From positions 1-64,000 of the forward strand of contig JANQJU010000077.1 in NCBI GenBank assembly GCA_028281495.1: DNA of 64,000 nucleotides, read 5' to 3'. The stretch is from SAR324 cluster bacterium (GTDB lineage Bacteria; SAR324; NAC60-12). The translations under genes were made by a program, and so were the position numbers. Shown piece after piece: positions 32,466 through 41,945 of this stretch. The notes under the pieces are model-generated. The model was not told where the DNA came from. It saw only the letters and a list, made by a program, of their open reading frames with translations, and did not search any database. How positions within the stretch are numbered: the first letter of the stretch is position 1; the number at the start of each line of letters is the position of its first letter.

Positions 32466-32630
32466 CTACTCTTCTGCTGATTGTTTTGATTTCAGTTTCT
32501 ACTCTTCTGCTAATTGTTTTGATTCCAGTTTCTACTTTTCTACAGATTGCTTTTGATCCAGTTTCTACTTTTCTGCTGATTGTTTTGATTCCAGTTTCTA
32601 CTCTTCTACTGACTGCTTTTGATCCAGTTT
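32466..32630. repeat. 33-bp minisatellite, five copies, between mcm and meaB
   Basis: Five head-to-tail 33-bp units (32466, 32499, 32532, 32565, 32598), each beginning CTACT(C/T)TTCTG or a close variant. The unit is 11 codons long. On the minus strand one frame (32643 to 32452) stays open through all copies, encoding 63 residues of (R/K)VETGIKTISR-type repeats, and stops within the meaB ribosome site. That frame has no ribosome site, so it was not called as a gene. Confidence 0.85.
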
Positions 32631-32733
32631 CTGTTTTTGCCATTGAATGTTTTTGCTAGCATAATTCTTTTCTCATTGCCTTGGCCCTTCAGTATGACTT
32701 GCTCGGTGAGGCTTGTTCCGCTGTGAATACCCA

Positions 32734-34881
32734 CTATCCTTTCGCAAGAATAGCATTTAAGACCTGAGAAGCAGCTTGAGGAATGGGGGTGCCTGGTCCA
32801 AAGATGCACGCAACTCCTTGTTCATATAGAAAGTCGTAATCCTTGGGGGGGATAACTCCTCCGACGGTGATAACAATATCCTCAGCAGCACCTGCTTCTT
32901 GGAGACTGTTTATTAATTCTGGAACCAATGTTTTGTGTCCGGCAGCTTGAGATGAAATTCCGATTACATGAACATCATTTTCGATGGCCTGGCGGGCCAC
33001 TTCTTCTGGGGTTTGGAAAAGAGCACCAATATCCACATCAAATCCTAAGTCGGCAAATGCAGTGGAAATAACTTTAGCTCCTCGGTCATGTCCATCTTGC
33101 CCTACCTTAGCAACAAGAATACGTGGTCTGCGCCCTTCGTTTTGGATAAAATCATCAATGGTTTGATGAATTTTTTTTATCGTATCATCCTGACCAAACG
33201 CTTGGTTGTATACCCCCGATACAGAATGTGTTGGGGCAGTATATCGGCCAAAAACTTTTTCAAGAGCATCCGAAACCTCACCAACAGAGGCACGTGCTCG
33301 CATGGCTTCTATGGAAAGCATAAGAAGGTTGCCCTCTCCGGAAGCAGCCGCTTCAGTGAGAGCATTTAAGGAAGCTTCCAATTGAATAGGATCACGATTG
33401 GCTTTCACTTGTTGCAACCGAGCGATTTGACTTTCACGAACAGCAGTATTGTCTACCTCCAAAGTATCAACAGGGTCTTCATGATCGATGCGGTATTTGT
33501 TGACCCCTACAATGACGTCTTCCCCTTTATCGATCAAAGCTTGACGACGGGCTGCCGATTCTTCGATACGAAGTTTTGGAATCCCTGCTTCAACTGCCTT
33601 GATCATGCCTCCAGCATCTTCGATCTCCTTTAACAGTTTTTGTGCTTCTTGAATCACAGCGGCAGTTAATGATTCCATGAAGTATGAACCACCAAATGGA
33701 TCAATGACATGACGAATTCCAGCTTCCTGTTGCAAAATTAATTGGGTATTGCGAGCAATACGGGCCGATGTTTCGCTGGGAAGTGCAAGGGCTTCATCAA
33801 AAGCATTCGTGTGTAAAGATTGTGTGCCTCCTAAGGTTGCAGCAAGTGCTTCAATAGTAGTCCGTACTACGTTGTTTAAAGGATCTTGCTCAGTCAGGCT
33901 CCAACCAGAGGTTTGGCAATGGGTTCGGAGTTTCATCGATTTGGGATTTTGCGGATTGAATTGTTTCATCAATTTAGCCCACAAGAAACGGGCAGCCCTC
34001 AATTTAGCAATTTCCATAAAGAAGTTCATGCCAATCCCAAAAAAGAATGAAAGGCGTGGGGCAAATTGATCGATTTCCATGCCTCGGTCTAATGCTAAGC
34101 GTACGTATTCCAAACCATCACCTAAAGTGAAGGCGAGCTCTTGTACCGCAGTGGCTCCGGCTTCTTGCATATGATAGCCACTGATGCTGATCGAATTGTA
34201 CTTGGGCATGAATTGACTCGTGTATTCAATAATATCCGAAACAATTCGCATGGAAGATTTGGGAGGGTAAATGTAAGTATTTCGTACCATGAATTCTTTG
34301 AGAATATCATTTTGAATGGTTCCACTAAGTTGTTCCTGCAATACCCCTTGTTCTTCTGCTGTCACAATATATGCTGCTAAAATAGGCAGAACAGCTCCAT
34401 TCATTGTCATGGACACCGACATACGATCTAGAGGAATTTGGTCAAATAAAATTTTCATATCTTCTACAGTGTCAATGGCGACCCCAGCTTTTCCCACATC
34501 ACCAGAAACGCGAGGGTGATCCGAATCATAGCCTCGATGTGTGGCTAAATCGAATGCCACACTCAATCCTTTTTGCCCCGCAGCTAAATTTTGTCGATAA
34601 AAAGCATTGGATTCTTCGGCTGTGGAAAATCCAGCATACTGCCGGATAGTCCATGGACGTCCGGCATACATTGTAGCTTGAGGGCCACGTACAAAAGGAA
34701 ATAAACCTGGCATTGTGTTGGACCACCCCAGCCTTTCTAAGTCTTGTACAGTATACAGCGGTTTGACTTCTATTTCTTCGGGAGTTGCCCAAGACAAGGT
34801 CGAAAGCGGCTTGCCCTTCATTTCTTTGTTCACCAATTTTTCCCATTCTTCCAACGACTCGTTTTGTTCCGAAGTACTCAT
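32734..34881 (-). CDS. mcm: methylmalonyl-CoA mutase (single-chain, B12-dependent)
   Basis: A 715-residue enzyme interconverting methylmalonyl-CoA and succinyl-CoA. The TIM-barrel part has LPFVRGPQATMYAGRPWTIRQYAGF-like sequence (here PGLFPFVRGPQATMYAGRPW), VAFDLATHRGYDSDHPRVSGDVG and MTMNGAVLPILA. The C-terminal cobalamin domain has KVGQDGHDRGAKVISTAFADLGFDV (DxHxxG, the base-off His) plus ITVGGVIPPKDYDFLYEQGVACIFGPGT. The length is that of the catalytic chain. The start is ATG 34881 with AGAGGTGG upstream; GTG 34887 is less likely. meaB lies downstream. Confidence 0.97.
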   Translation of the reverse strand: MSTSEQNESLEEWEKLVNKEMKGKPLSTLSWATPEEIEVKPLYTVQDLERLGWSNTMPGLFPFVRGPQATMYAGRPWTIRQYAGFSTAEESNAFYRQNLAAGQKGLSVAFDLATHRGYDSDHPRVSGDVGKAGVAIDTVEDMKILFDQIPLDRMSVSMTMNGAVLPILAAYIVTAEEQGVLQEQLSGTIQNDILKEFMVRNTYIYPPKSSMRIVSDIIEYTSQFMPKYNSISISGYHMQEAGATAVQELAFTLGDGLEYVRLALDRGMEIDQFAPRLSFFFGIGMNFFMEIAKLRAARFLWAKLMKQFNPQNPKSMKLRTHCQTSGWSLTEQDPLNNVVRTTIEALAATLGGTQSLHTNAFDEALALPSETSARIARNTQLILQQEAGIRHVIDPFGGSYFMESLTAAVIQEAQKLLKEIEDAGGMIKAVEAGIPKLRIEESAARRQALIDKGEDVIVGVNKYRIDHEDPVDTLEVDNTAVRESQIARLQQVKANRDPIQLEASLNALTEAAASGEGNLLMLSIEAMRARASVGEVSDALEKVFGRYTAPTHSVSGVYNQAFGQDDTIKKIHQTIDDFIQNEGRRPRILVAKVGQDGHDRGAKVISTAFADLGFDVDIGALFQTPEEVARQAIENDVHVIGISSQAAGHKTLVPELINSLQEAGAAEDIVITVGGVIPPKDYDFLYEQGVACIFGPGTPIPQAASQVLNAILAKG

Positions 34882-35374
34882 TGCCACCTCTTATAAAAGG
34901 TTAATCATGGTTAGTTGTCTACATGTTGGAATTGATTCTCTGTATTCAATTATCCTATCAGAAGCATTTTGTCAGATGCAAAAACTTTTGGATCCAAACT
35001 GTCAATTTAAGAACAAAAATTCGAAATGATGAATAAAGAGAAATCGCAAAAATTTCGGTGTATAATAGCTTCATTGAGTCAGTGTTTTACACACTGTGTA
35101 TATTCCTAATTTTAACTGTAGAACTTAGGCTTTTTATAAAACTCCTCTAACAATTGCAATGGAGAACGAATAGAATTCTATCTCTATTGGGAGAGTAGTG
35201 AGGAAAGGCAAAAGATGTAATTTTTGGTAAATGACCCTCAAAAAAACATCTTCTTTCACGAGAAACGACTTGATAATCTCAACAGATTGCTCAAGAAATT
35301 AAGTAAATACGGCTTCACACCGAATCTTGCCGCGCCAAGGAAGATAGCTGCTTTGATGAGCAGGGAGCAACGAA
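34882..35374. other. 493-bp divergent intergenic region (mcm / xseB)
   Basis: No gene supported. It must contain the promoters of mcm (minus) and xseB (plus). A TATAAT at 35061-35066 has no convincing -35 partner. The rest is AT-rich and unremarkable to the eye. Confidence 0.55.
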
Positions 35375-35611
35375 ATGACAGAAAAGACTGAAACTACCTT
35401 TGAGACCGCTCTTCACAAATTAGAAGATGCAGTGAGTAAATTAGAAGAAGGTTCCCTCTCCCTAGAAGAAGCATTAGTTTCCTTTGAAGAAGGCATCCGG
35501 TGGAGTCGAGAATGCCATCAGTTTTTGAATAAAGCTGAAAAACGCATTGAAGTGATTTTAAAGAACGAACAAGGAGAACCCCATCACGCTGAATTCCAAG
35601 TGGAAGAGTAA
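35375..35611 (+). CDS. xseB: exodeoxyribonuclease VII small subunit
   Basis: A 78-residue coiled-coil protein with the XseB motif FETALHKLEDAVSKLEEGSLSLEEALVSFEEGIRWSRECHQFLNKAEKRIEVIL. It forms the XseA-XseB exonuclease VII, which degrades single-stranded DNA in the cytosol. The Shine-Dalgarno AGGGAG lies 7 nt upstream. xseA is not in the window. Confidence 0.95.
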   Translation: MTEKTETTFETALHKLEDAVSKLEEGSLSLEEALVSFEEGIRWSRECHQFLNKAEKRIEVILKNEQGEPHHAEFQVEE

Positions 35612-35886
35612 ATCGGGGTTCCATCATTGATCATGTGCTGGATAGATACACACACTGCAACCGAACGCATCAAACCTAGCTGGTTTGCCTTTTTATTGAA
35701 AACGGAACGCGTAATTTTTGAAATAATTAGTCCATAAAATCATTCTCTGATTTTTATGCTCTGACTCAATATTATCGTTGGGAACGCCTTCATACGCAAA
35801 GTTTCCCTTCCCCAGAGGCACCGCTAACCTCCTACCGCAGTGTATCCATCTATCCTAAATAACTCACTCTTAAGTTATGGAGATGG

Positions 35887-38775
35887 ATGTCAGACAAAAA
35901 ACTTACCAAAAAAATGATCATCAATGTGGATGATGACGAAACTCGGGTCGCCATTATTATGGACAATACCCTCCACAATCTTGATGTTGAACAGACCTAT
36001 CATAATCGCAATGTTGGCAATGTCTACAAGGGCGTTGTCGTGAAAACTCAAACTTCCTTCCAAGCTGCCTTCGTAGACTACGGAGCCGAAAAACACGGCT
36101 TCCTTGCCCTTTCCGATGTCAATCCTCGCCTTTTTCGACATAGTGGGGGACATCGCCGTGAACGTCCTTCGATTTCTCGGCTCCTGAAGCCGGGGCAAGA
36201 GGTGATGGTGCAGGTCATCCGTGATGAGGTAGGGCATAAAGGAGCCTCGTTGAGTACCAACATCACATTGCCTGGACGCTTCATCGTATTCATGCCTAAT
36301 AGCGACCGAGGTGGCGTTTCGAAAAAGATCGATGATTCAGAAACTCGGAGCCGTTTGAAACACTTACTCGAAGGACTCTGCGGGGAAGACGATTCTGCGA
36401 TTATCCGTACCGCAGGAGTCAATCAGAGCTTATCCGAGCTGAAGCGGGACTTCATGATGCTGCGCCGCCAATGGAACGAAATCCAAGACAATTTTGAGAA
36501 GCGAGATAACCCAGGGCAGATCTTTCAGGAAGAATCGGTTGTTGTGCGAACTTTGCGTGATTATTTTACAGACGATATTGAAGAAGTGTGGATCGATAAT
36601 CCGGAAGCGTTTCAACAAGCTCGTGAATTTTTCAAAACCCGTATTCCTAAAAAACAACGGCGTTTGCATTTGTATTTGGGGGATCGGCCTTTATTCTCTG
36701 AATACGAAATCGAAAGTCAAATAGAACAGTTGAGTAGCAATCAGGCTCCTTTGCCTTCCGGCGGAAGTTTAGTCATCGATCCAACTGAAGCCTTGGTTGC
36801 AATTGATGTCAATTCGGGGCGTTCAAACCAAGAACGCAGTATTGAAGATACGGCACTTCGCACCAATGTAGAGGCTGCTGAAGAAATTGCTCGGCAGCTT
36901 CGTTTGCGAAATCTCGGTGGATTGATTGTGATTGATTTCATCGACATGCAAAACGAAAAGAATCGAAATCTCGTGGTGCAAACCTTAGAGCAAAGCCTTC
37001 AAGAGGACAAAGCCAAATGGACCCTGAGTCCGATCTCTCAGTTTGGCCTCTTGGAGATGAGCCGCCAACGAGCAGATAACTCTCTTTCCAAAGGCACTAA
37101 GGTGACTTGCCCAACTTGCGGAGGTACGGGTACGGTTCTTTCCATCCCATCTTTAGCCAACGCCGTGTTACGCAAAATCCGAGAACTGGCGGCTACCGAC
37201 GATATTGTTGAAGTACATTCGAAAATTCCTGTGGGATTGGCAAATTATTTGTTCAATCGAAAACGGCAAAAACTCGACGAATTGGAATTGGAATTCAATA
37301 TTCGTATCTTTTTAGAGATCGATAATTCGGTAGAATTCGGCAAGTTGTCGGATTTCTATGTGCGGTTGAAGGGGAGTGAAGAGCTCTCTCCAGTAGAAGA
37401 AAATAAGGTCTACAAAAACGGCAAAAGAGAAGAAGAAGAACCTGTTAAGAAGACAAGAGGCCGAAAACGAGAACGCACGCGCAAAAAGCCACAACCCATA
37501 GAACCCACTTCCTCGAATGATTCCGTAGATCAAGGAGACAGTGGATATGTGGAAGAAACAGAGAGTATCGAAGTCACTGACAATGGGGATAATACAGAAA
37601 CTGTTGCGCTTTATGACAACGAACAGCAAGCAGAATTGGAAACTTCAGAGGCTGATGAGATAGAATTAGAAGCAGACACTCAATCAGAAATAGCGCCTCC
37701 GCAAGAAACTCCCTCCTATGTTCCTCCTCTGGTGGATAAAAACAAAGAGACCGAGTCGAGTCCTGAGAAAGGGGTTCTTTTTGCTAGCGTACATCAGCCT
37801 CCTCCACCCGATGCGGTTCCAAGTCCTCCTCCAAAAGCGCCTGCGGTTCGGGGAGGGTCCAAACGCGAACTTGCTCAAAGTGTTCCGCCGAATACAACTA
37901 TCTACATGAGCCATCACCGTCAGCCTCTCGACGACAATGAAAGCGAAGTGGAGGAGGCGGTAGAGAAAATCACTGAACCGGAAGTTGTTGCCGACTCTTC
38001 TACAGAGGCTGTGTCGGATGCTCCATTGGAAACCCAACCGGAAGTCTTAGAAATCCAACCGGATGCAGCGAACTCACCAGAGACTGAAACCCCAGAAAGT
38101 GCTGAGGCTCCTGCTGAGGCACAAGCGGAGGTACCAACCGCAGGCGAGTCTTTGGAAGAAACTCCTCCAGCAGAAACAGAAGCGAAAGCGGCGCCTAAAA
38201 AACGGGCTCCTCGTAAAACTACGACAAAGGCAAAAACAACGACTCGAACTTCTAAAGCAAAGTCGACAGCCAAATCCACAGCGGCAAAAACCACACGATC
38301 TAAATCCGCAGAAACAAAACCGATTCGTGCAAAATCGACGAAAACAGCTGCCAAGAGCACAAGTACTCGTCGAAAAACGAAAAAGCAGGAAGCTGCACCG
38401 ACTGTAGAAGCACCGGAGTTAACAAGCTCTGAAGCTTCGCATTCCGAGGCTGTTGTAGACGTTGCTGTGCCTGTGGAGGCTCCTCCTTTAGAAAATCCCT
38501 CGGTGGAAACTCCCCCGGCGGAACCAAAAGTACAGCAGGAAAGCAGTGCGGTTTCGACAGCTCCTCCATCAGAAGCAGCGGATGCCGTTTCCGAAACAAG
38601 CGCTTCGGCAGATTCAGAATCTCCAGAGATAGAAGCTGTTGCAGGTGAGACGCCTGAGGCTCCTAAAAAGGCTCCAGCCAAAAGAACCACAAAGCGGAAA
38701 ACCACCCCACGCAAGACAGCTCCGAAACGGAAGCCAGCTTCTGCTAAACAAAAAGCGACCACTTCGGAAGCCTAG
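35887..38775 (+). CDS. rne: ribonuclease E/G family protein with lysine/alanine-rich tails
   Basis: A 962-residue endoribonuclease. The first ~500 residues are catalytic: S1 domain (GNVYKGVVVKTQTSFQAAFVDYGAEKHGFLALSDV), the 5'-sensor/RNase H-like part, DNase I-like metal site LVAIDVNSGRSN and GLIVIDFIDM, and the Zn-link CPTCGGTG that dimerises RNase E. From ~510 on the sequence is low-complexity: an Arg/Lys patch (KKTRGRKRERTRKKPQP), long Glu/Pro-rich acidic stretches, and two histone-H1-like blocks (~745-805 and ~930-960) rich in Lys, Ala and Thr. These are probably RNA- or partner-binding scaffold regions. The selA start is 2 bp beyond its stop. Confidence 0.94.
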   Translation: MSDKKLTKKMIINVDDDETRVAIIMDNTLHNLDVEQTYHNRNVGNVYKGVVVKTQTSFQAAFVDYGAEKHGFLALSDVNPRLFRHSGGHRRERPSISRLLKPGQEVMVQVIRDEVGHKGASLSTNITLPGRFIVFMPNSDRGGVSKKIDDSETRSRLKHLLEGLCGEDDSAIIRTAGVNQSLSELKRDFMMLRRQWNEIQDNFEKRDNPGQIFQEESVVVRTLRDYFTDDIEEVWIDNPEAFQQAREFFKTRIPKKQRRLHLYLGDRPLFSEYEIESQIEQLSSNQAPLPSGGSLVIDPTEALVAIDVNSGRSNQERSIEDTALRTNVEAAEEIARQLRLRNLGGLIVIDFIDMQNEKNRNLVVQTLEQSLQEDKAKWTLSPISQFGLLEMSRQRADNSLSKGTKVTCPTCGGTGTVLSIPSLANAVLRKIRELAATDDIVEVHSKIPVGLANYLFNRKRQKLDELELEFNIRIFLEIDNSVEFGKLSDFYVRLKGSEELSPVEENKVYKNGKREEEEPVKKTRGRKRERTRKKPQPIEPTSSNDSVDQGDSGYVEETESIEVTDNGDNTETVALYDNEQQAELETSEADEIELEADTQSEIAPPQETPSYVPPLVDKNKETESSPEKGVLFASVHQPPPPDAVPSPPPKAPAVRGGSKRELAQSVPPNTTIYMSHHRQPLDDNESEVEEAVEKITEPEVVADSSTEAVSDAPLETQPEVLEIQPDAANSPETETPESAEAPAEAQAEVPTAGESLEETPPAETEAKAAPKKRAPRKTTTKAKTTTRTSKAKSTAKSTAAKTTRSKSAETKPIRAKSTKTAAKSTSTRRKTKKQEAAPTVEAPELTSSEASHSEAVVDVAVPVEAPPLENPSVETPPAEPKVQQESSAVSTAPPSEAADAVSETSASADSESPEIEAVAGETPEAPKKAPAKRTTKRKTTPRKTAPKRKPASAKQKATTSEA

Positions 38776-38776
38776 C

Positions 38777-40189
38777 ATGTCCTCCTCTGCTTATAATTGT
38801 TTACCTTCCGTTTCAGAAGTTGATCTTTTTTTGGAACGGAAGCACTTGCCTTTTGGTAAAGCCGTTCGTCACCAGGTACGAGCGGCTTTGCAAGACCTGC
38901 GGGATCAAATCACAAAACATATCAAGCAAAATCAGTCATTATCCACTATTTTTAACAGCAAGGAATCAGTCTTAGAGCATGTGGCTCAGGTAGTTGCAGG
39001 ATACGGAAGTGGAGGCATTCAACGAGTGATCAATGCAACCGGTGTCGTGGTTCATACCAATTTAGGACGTGCCCCGTTGGCTCGACATTTGGTCGAATCT
39101 GCTGTGGACTTGCTCTCTTCGTATTCTACCATTGAATATGATCTTTCCACGGGCAAACGAGGTAAACGGGGAGAGTTGGTTCGGCATTATTTACGGCAGC
39201 TTTCTGGTGCCGAAGATGCCCTTGTTGTGAATAACAATGCGGCTGCGGTCCAGTTGATGTTGATGGCTTTAGCAGCAGGTAAGGAAGTGATCATTTCACG
39301 GGGTGAATTGGTCGAAATTGGAGGGGCGTTTCGGATTCCTGATATCATGCGAACTGCGGGTGTAAAATTGGTTGAAGTGGGGACAACCAACCGTACTCGT
39401 CTGTCCGATTACGAGCAGGCGATCACTGAAGACACGATTGCCCTAATGAAGGTTCATCCATCGAATTATGCGATCCAAGGATTCGTAGAATCAGTATCCA
39501 GCACTGAGCTGGCACAACTAGCGAAGCAGCACCAAGTGTTGAGTTTTCATGACTGGGGGAGCGGCAATTTTTATCGTTTCCAGCAACCACAATTGCAAAA
39601 TCTTGTCACAGTGCAGCAAGAAGTGGGAACCGGAATGGATTTACTCACCTTCAGTGGTGACAAATTATTGGGTAGCACACAGGCGGGGATCATTGTGGGG
39701 CGGTCGGACTTGGTACATGCATTGTCTAAGCATCCGTTATATCGGGCATTTCGTTTGGATAAAGTCACGTTGACCTTATTGGAACTCCACATAGCTGCTT
39801 ATTTCAATATGGAAACGCTTCCTGACCAGCTACCAACGATAGGCATGTTAGAACAAACAGCGGAAGTGATCCGAAAAAAAGTAGAAACTGTTTATCAAGG
39901 GCTGAAGATTCCATCAGATACGTTGTGGGCTTGCAAAGTGGAAGAAGCTGCTTCTTTAACCGGAGGGGGAGCGCTTCCCGAAGTATATTTGGATTCGTGC
40001 TCATTAACGCTGGCCCATCCTAAATACACTGTGGAGGTCGTGCAGACGTTTTTCCGAAAACAAAATGTCCCGATTGTCGTGAGAGTCAAGCATGAGAAAG
40101 TCTGGTTGGACTTTCGAACAATTTTTCCAGAAGATTTTTCTTTAGTTATTGAAACCGTAAATGAACTGTTCACCCAATCCACTCTTTGA
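38777..40189 (+). CDS. selA: L-seryl-tRNA(Sec) selenium transferase
   Basis: A 470-residue PLP enzyme converting Ser-tRNA(Sec) to Sec-tRNA(Sec) with selenophosphate. Diagnostic sequences are RVINATGVVVHTNLGRAPLA, STIEYDLSTGKRGKRGELVRHYLRQLSGAEDALVVNNNAAAV, SRGELVEIGGAFRIPDIM, KVHPSNYAIQGFVE and the PLP-lysine region LLTFSGDKLLGSTQAGIIVG. ATG 38777 lies just after the rne stop; a longer frame to 38639 overlaps rne and was rejected. Its presence implies a selenocysteine system; selB, selD and selC are not in the window. Confidence 0.96.
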   Translation: MSSSAYNCLPSVSEVDLFLERKHLPFGKAVRHQVRAALQDLRDQITKHIKQNQSLSTIFNSKESVLEHVAQVVAGYGSGGIQRVINATGVVVHTNLGRAPLARHLVESAVDLLSSYSTIEYDLSTGKRGKRGELVRHYLRQLSGAEDALVVNNNAAAVQLMLMALAAGKEVIISRGELVEIGGAFRIPDIMRTAGVKLVEVGTTNRTRLSDYEQAITEDTIALMKVHPSNYAIQGFVESVSSTELAQLAKQHQVLSFHDWGSGNFYRFQQPQLQNLVTVQQEVGTGMDLLTFSGDKLLGSTQAGIIVGRSDLVHALSKHPLYRAFRLDKVTLTLLELHIAAYFNMETLPDQLPTIGMLEQTAEVIRKKVETVYQGLKIPSDTLWACKVEEAASLTGGGALPEVYLDSCSLTLAHPKYTVEVVQTFFRKQNVPIVVRVKHEKVWLDFRTIFPEDFSLVIETVNELFTQSTL

Positions 40190-40198
40190 AAAGGGCTT

Positions 40199-41071
40199 AT
40201 GAAACTTTTGATTACCGGGGCAAACGGCATGTTGGCACATGACCTCATTCAGTATTTGCAGTCTTATGGCTGGCCGTATGAAGCATGCACTAAGACAAAA
40301 CTGGACATCACTCAACCTGAGGCCATTCAAGCGAAGCTTGCTTCTTTTCAGCCCGATGGGGTGGTGAATTGTGCGGCTTACACCCAAGTGGATCTTGCTG
40401 AAAAAGAAACTGAAGCGGCACAACAAATCAATGGAATTGGTCCCAAGCATCTTGCTGAACAATGTGCTAAGGCACAAATCAAGCTCGTGCATATTTCCAC
40501 GGATTTTGTGTTTGATGGCCAAAGTGCCGATCCTTATGTGGAGTCCGCCCCCACAAATCCTTTAGGGGCCTATGGGCAGACAAAGTTGGCAGGTGAACAA
40601 GCAATTTTGGCGAAGCTTGAAAACCATCTGATTATCCGGACATCTTGGCTGTATGGAGTTCAAGGAAAAAACTTTGTGAAGACAATGGTGCGGTTGGCAA
40701 AAGAACGCCCTGAACTGAGGGTGGTTCATGATCAAATCGGCTCTCCCACTTGGACGGCGGATTTGGCCTATGCGATTGTGGCTTTGTTGGAAACCAATGC
40801 CACAGGAGTCGTGCATTTTTCGAACCGAGGCCAATGCAGTTGGTGTCAGTTTGCTCAGGAAGCGATTTATCATGCTTACCAACAAGGACTAACCTCAAAG
40901 GTTCCACCCGTGCATCCCATCACCACTGCGGAATATCCCACCCCAGCCAAACGTCCTGCCTTTTCAGTGCTCGATACATCTCGATATAAGCAGTGGACAC
41001 AACAAACGCCACCCCGCTGGCAGGAAAGCCTAGCACACATGATCCACCAATTAGCTCAAGCATCAGAATAG
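40199..41071 (+). CDS. rfbD: dTDP-4-dehydrorhamnose reductase
   Basis: A 290-residue extended-SDR enzyme that makes dTDP-L-rhamnose for O-antigen or capsule. NAD(P)-binding loop LLITGANGMLAHDL, LDITQPEAIQAKLASFQPDGVVNCAAYTQVDLAEKE, ISTDFVFDG, the catalytic YGQTK, IIRTSWLYG and the downstream QIGSPTWTADLA are all present. It starts 9 bp after selA and lies immediately upstream of a polysaccharide ABC exporter, fitting a cell-surface glycan role. rfbA, rfbB and rfbC are elsewhere. Confidence 0.94.
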   Translation: MKLLITGANGMLAHDLIQYLQSYGWPYEACTKTKLDITQPEAIQAKLASFQPDGVVNCAAYTQVDLAEKETEAAQQINGIGPKHLAEQCAKAQIKLVHISTDFVFDGQSADPYVESAPTNPLGAYGQTKLAGEQAILAKLENHLIIRTSWLYGVQGKNFVKTMVRLAKERPELRVVHDQIGSPTWTADLAYAIVALLETNATGVVHFSNRGQCSWCQFAQEAIYHAYQQGLTSKVPPVHPITTAEYPTPAKRPAFSVLDTSRYKQWTQQTPPRWQESLAHMIHQLAQASE

Positions 41072-41135
41072 CTGGATTGGCCTTAAATTCTTCCTTCAAA
41101 TTATATTTTCTAACACTTTGAAGAGACCCGTTTCG

Positions 41136-41939
41136 ATGGTACGTCCATTTTCTAATTTGATTCGACGCATCGTTCAAAACCGATACATGATTCGCATGAT
41201 GGCCCTGCGAGAAATCAAAAGCCGTTATGTCGGTTCGTTTTTTGGATTATTTTGGTCGGTAATCCAGCCCATCTTTATGGTGTTCATTTATTGGTTCATT
41301 TTTTCTTTGGGGTTCAAATTTAAACCCAGCGGGGAGATTCCTTTCATCGTATGGTTTTTTTGTGCTTTCGTGCCGTGGACGCACTTCAATGAAATGCTGT
41401 TATCCACCACAAACTCGGTGATCGAACACAAATCTTTGATCAAACGAACACTTTTCCCTTCTGAGATCCTTCCCTTCATCCATTTGGTATCGAGTGGCAT
41501 CAACCATTTGGTCATGCTAGCCATTTTGGGGGTTATGATGGTGATTCAGGATGTCGGTTTCTCGTTTTATGCCTTCCAGTTTGTTTATTATTGGATGGCC
41601 ATGACCTTATTGATGCTAGGGCTAGGGTGGTTGTTCGCCTGTATCAATGTTTTTTTACGTGACATGGGACAGTTGGTGACCGTGCTTATGCAAATGTGGT
41701 TTTGGGGAACACCGATTTTTTGGAATATTGGAATGTTTCCCGAAAAGTACCACTGGGTCCTGCAACTGAATCCGATGTACTACATTGTCCAAGGATACCG
41801 GGATTCGTTTCTATACCACCGTCCGTTCTGGGCTGAACCCAATTTAGGAGCCTATTTTTGGGGAATCAGCCTATTTGTTTTTTTGATTGGAGCGATCACC
41901 TTCCGAAAGATGAAAGGTGAATTTGCTGATGTGATTTAG
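41136..41939 (+). CDS. wzm: polysaccharide ABC exporter, permease (Wzm/KpsM type)
   Basis: A 267-residue ABC-2 inner-membrane protein with six predicted membrane helices. N-terminal cytoplasmic interface helix NRYMIRMMALREIKSRYVGSFFGLFWSVIQPIF and the family sequence VLMQMWFWGTPIFWNIGMFPEKYHWVLQLNPMYYIVQGYRD are diagnostic. It transports lipid-linked O-antigen or similar glycan with the Wzt ATPase downstream, 6 bp away. ATG 41136 was preferred to an in-frame TTG at 41118. Confidence 0.93.
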   Translation: MVRPFSNLIRRIVQNRYMIRMMALREIKSRYVGSFFGLFWSVIQPIFMVFIYWFIFSLGFKFKPSGEIPFIVWFFCAFVPWTHFNEMLLSTTNSVIEHKSLIKRTLFPSEILPFIHLVSSGINHLVMLAILGVMMVIQDVGFSFYAFQFVYYWMAMTLLMLGLGWLFACINVFLRDMGQLVTVLMQMWFWGTPIFWNIGMFPEKYHWVLQLNPMYYIVQGYRDSFLYHRPFWAEPNLGAYFWGISLFVFLIGAITFRKMKGEFADVI

Positions 41940-41945
41940 GGATTT

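Noticed and set aside
32452..32643. 63-aa protein encoded by the 33-bp repeats
   Set aside because: No Shine-Dalgarno and purely repeat-derived; kept as a repeat feature and a finding rather than a gene.
35038..35066. TATAAT at 35061 as promoter for xseB
   Set aside because: No acceptable -35 hexamer at 16-18 bp, and the start would lie more than 300 bp from xseB.
37920..38762. 280-codon open frame on the minus strand opposite the RNase E tail
   Set aside because: A shadow of the low-complexity Glu/Ala/Lys coding sequence: composition is Ser/Ala/Val-rich, there is no ribosome site, and the plus-strand frame is clearly the real one.
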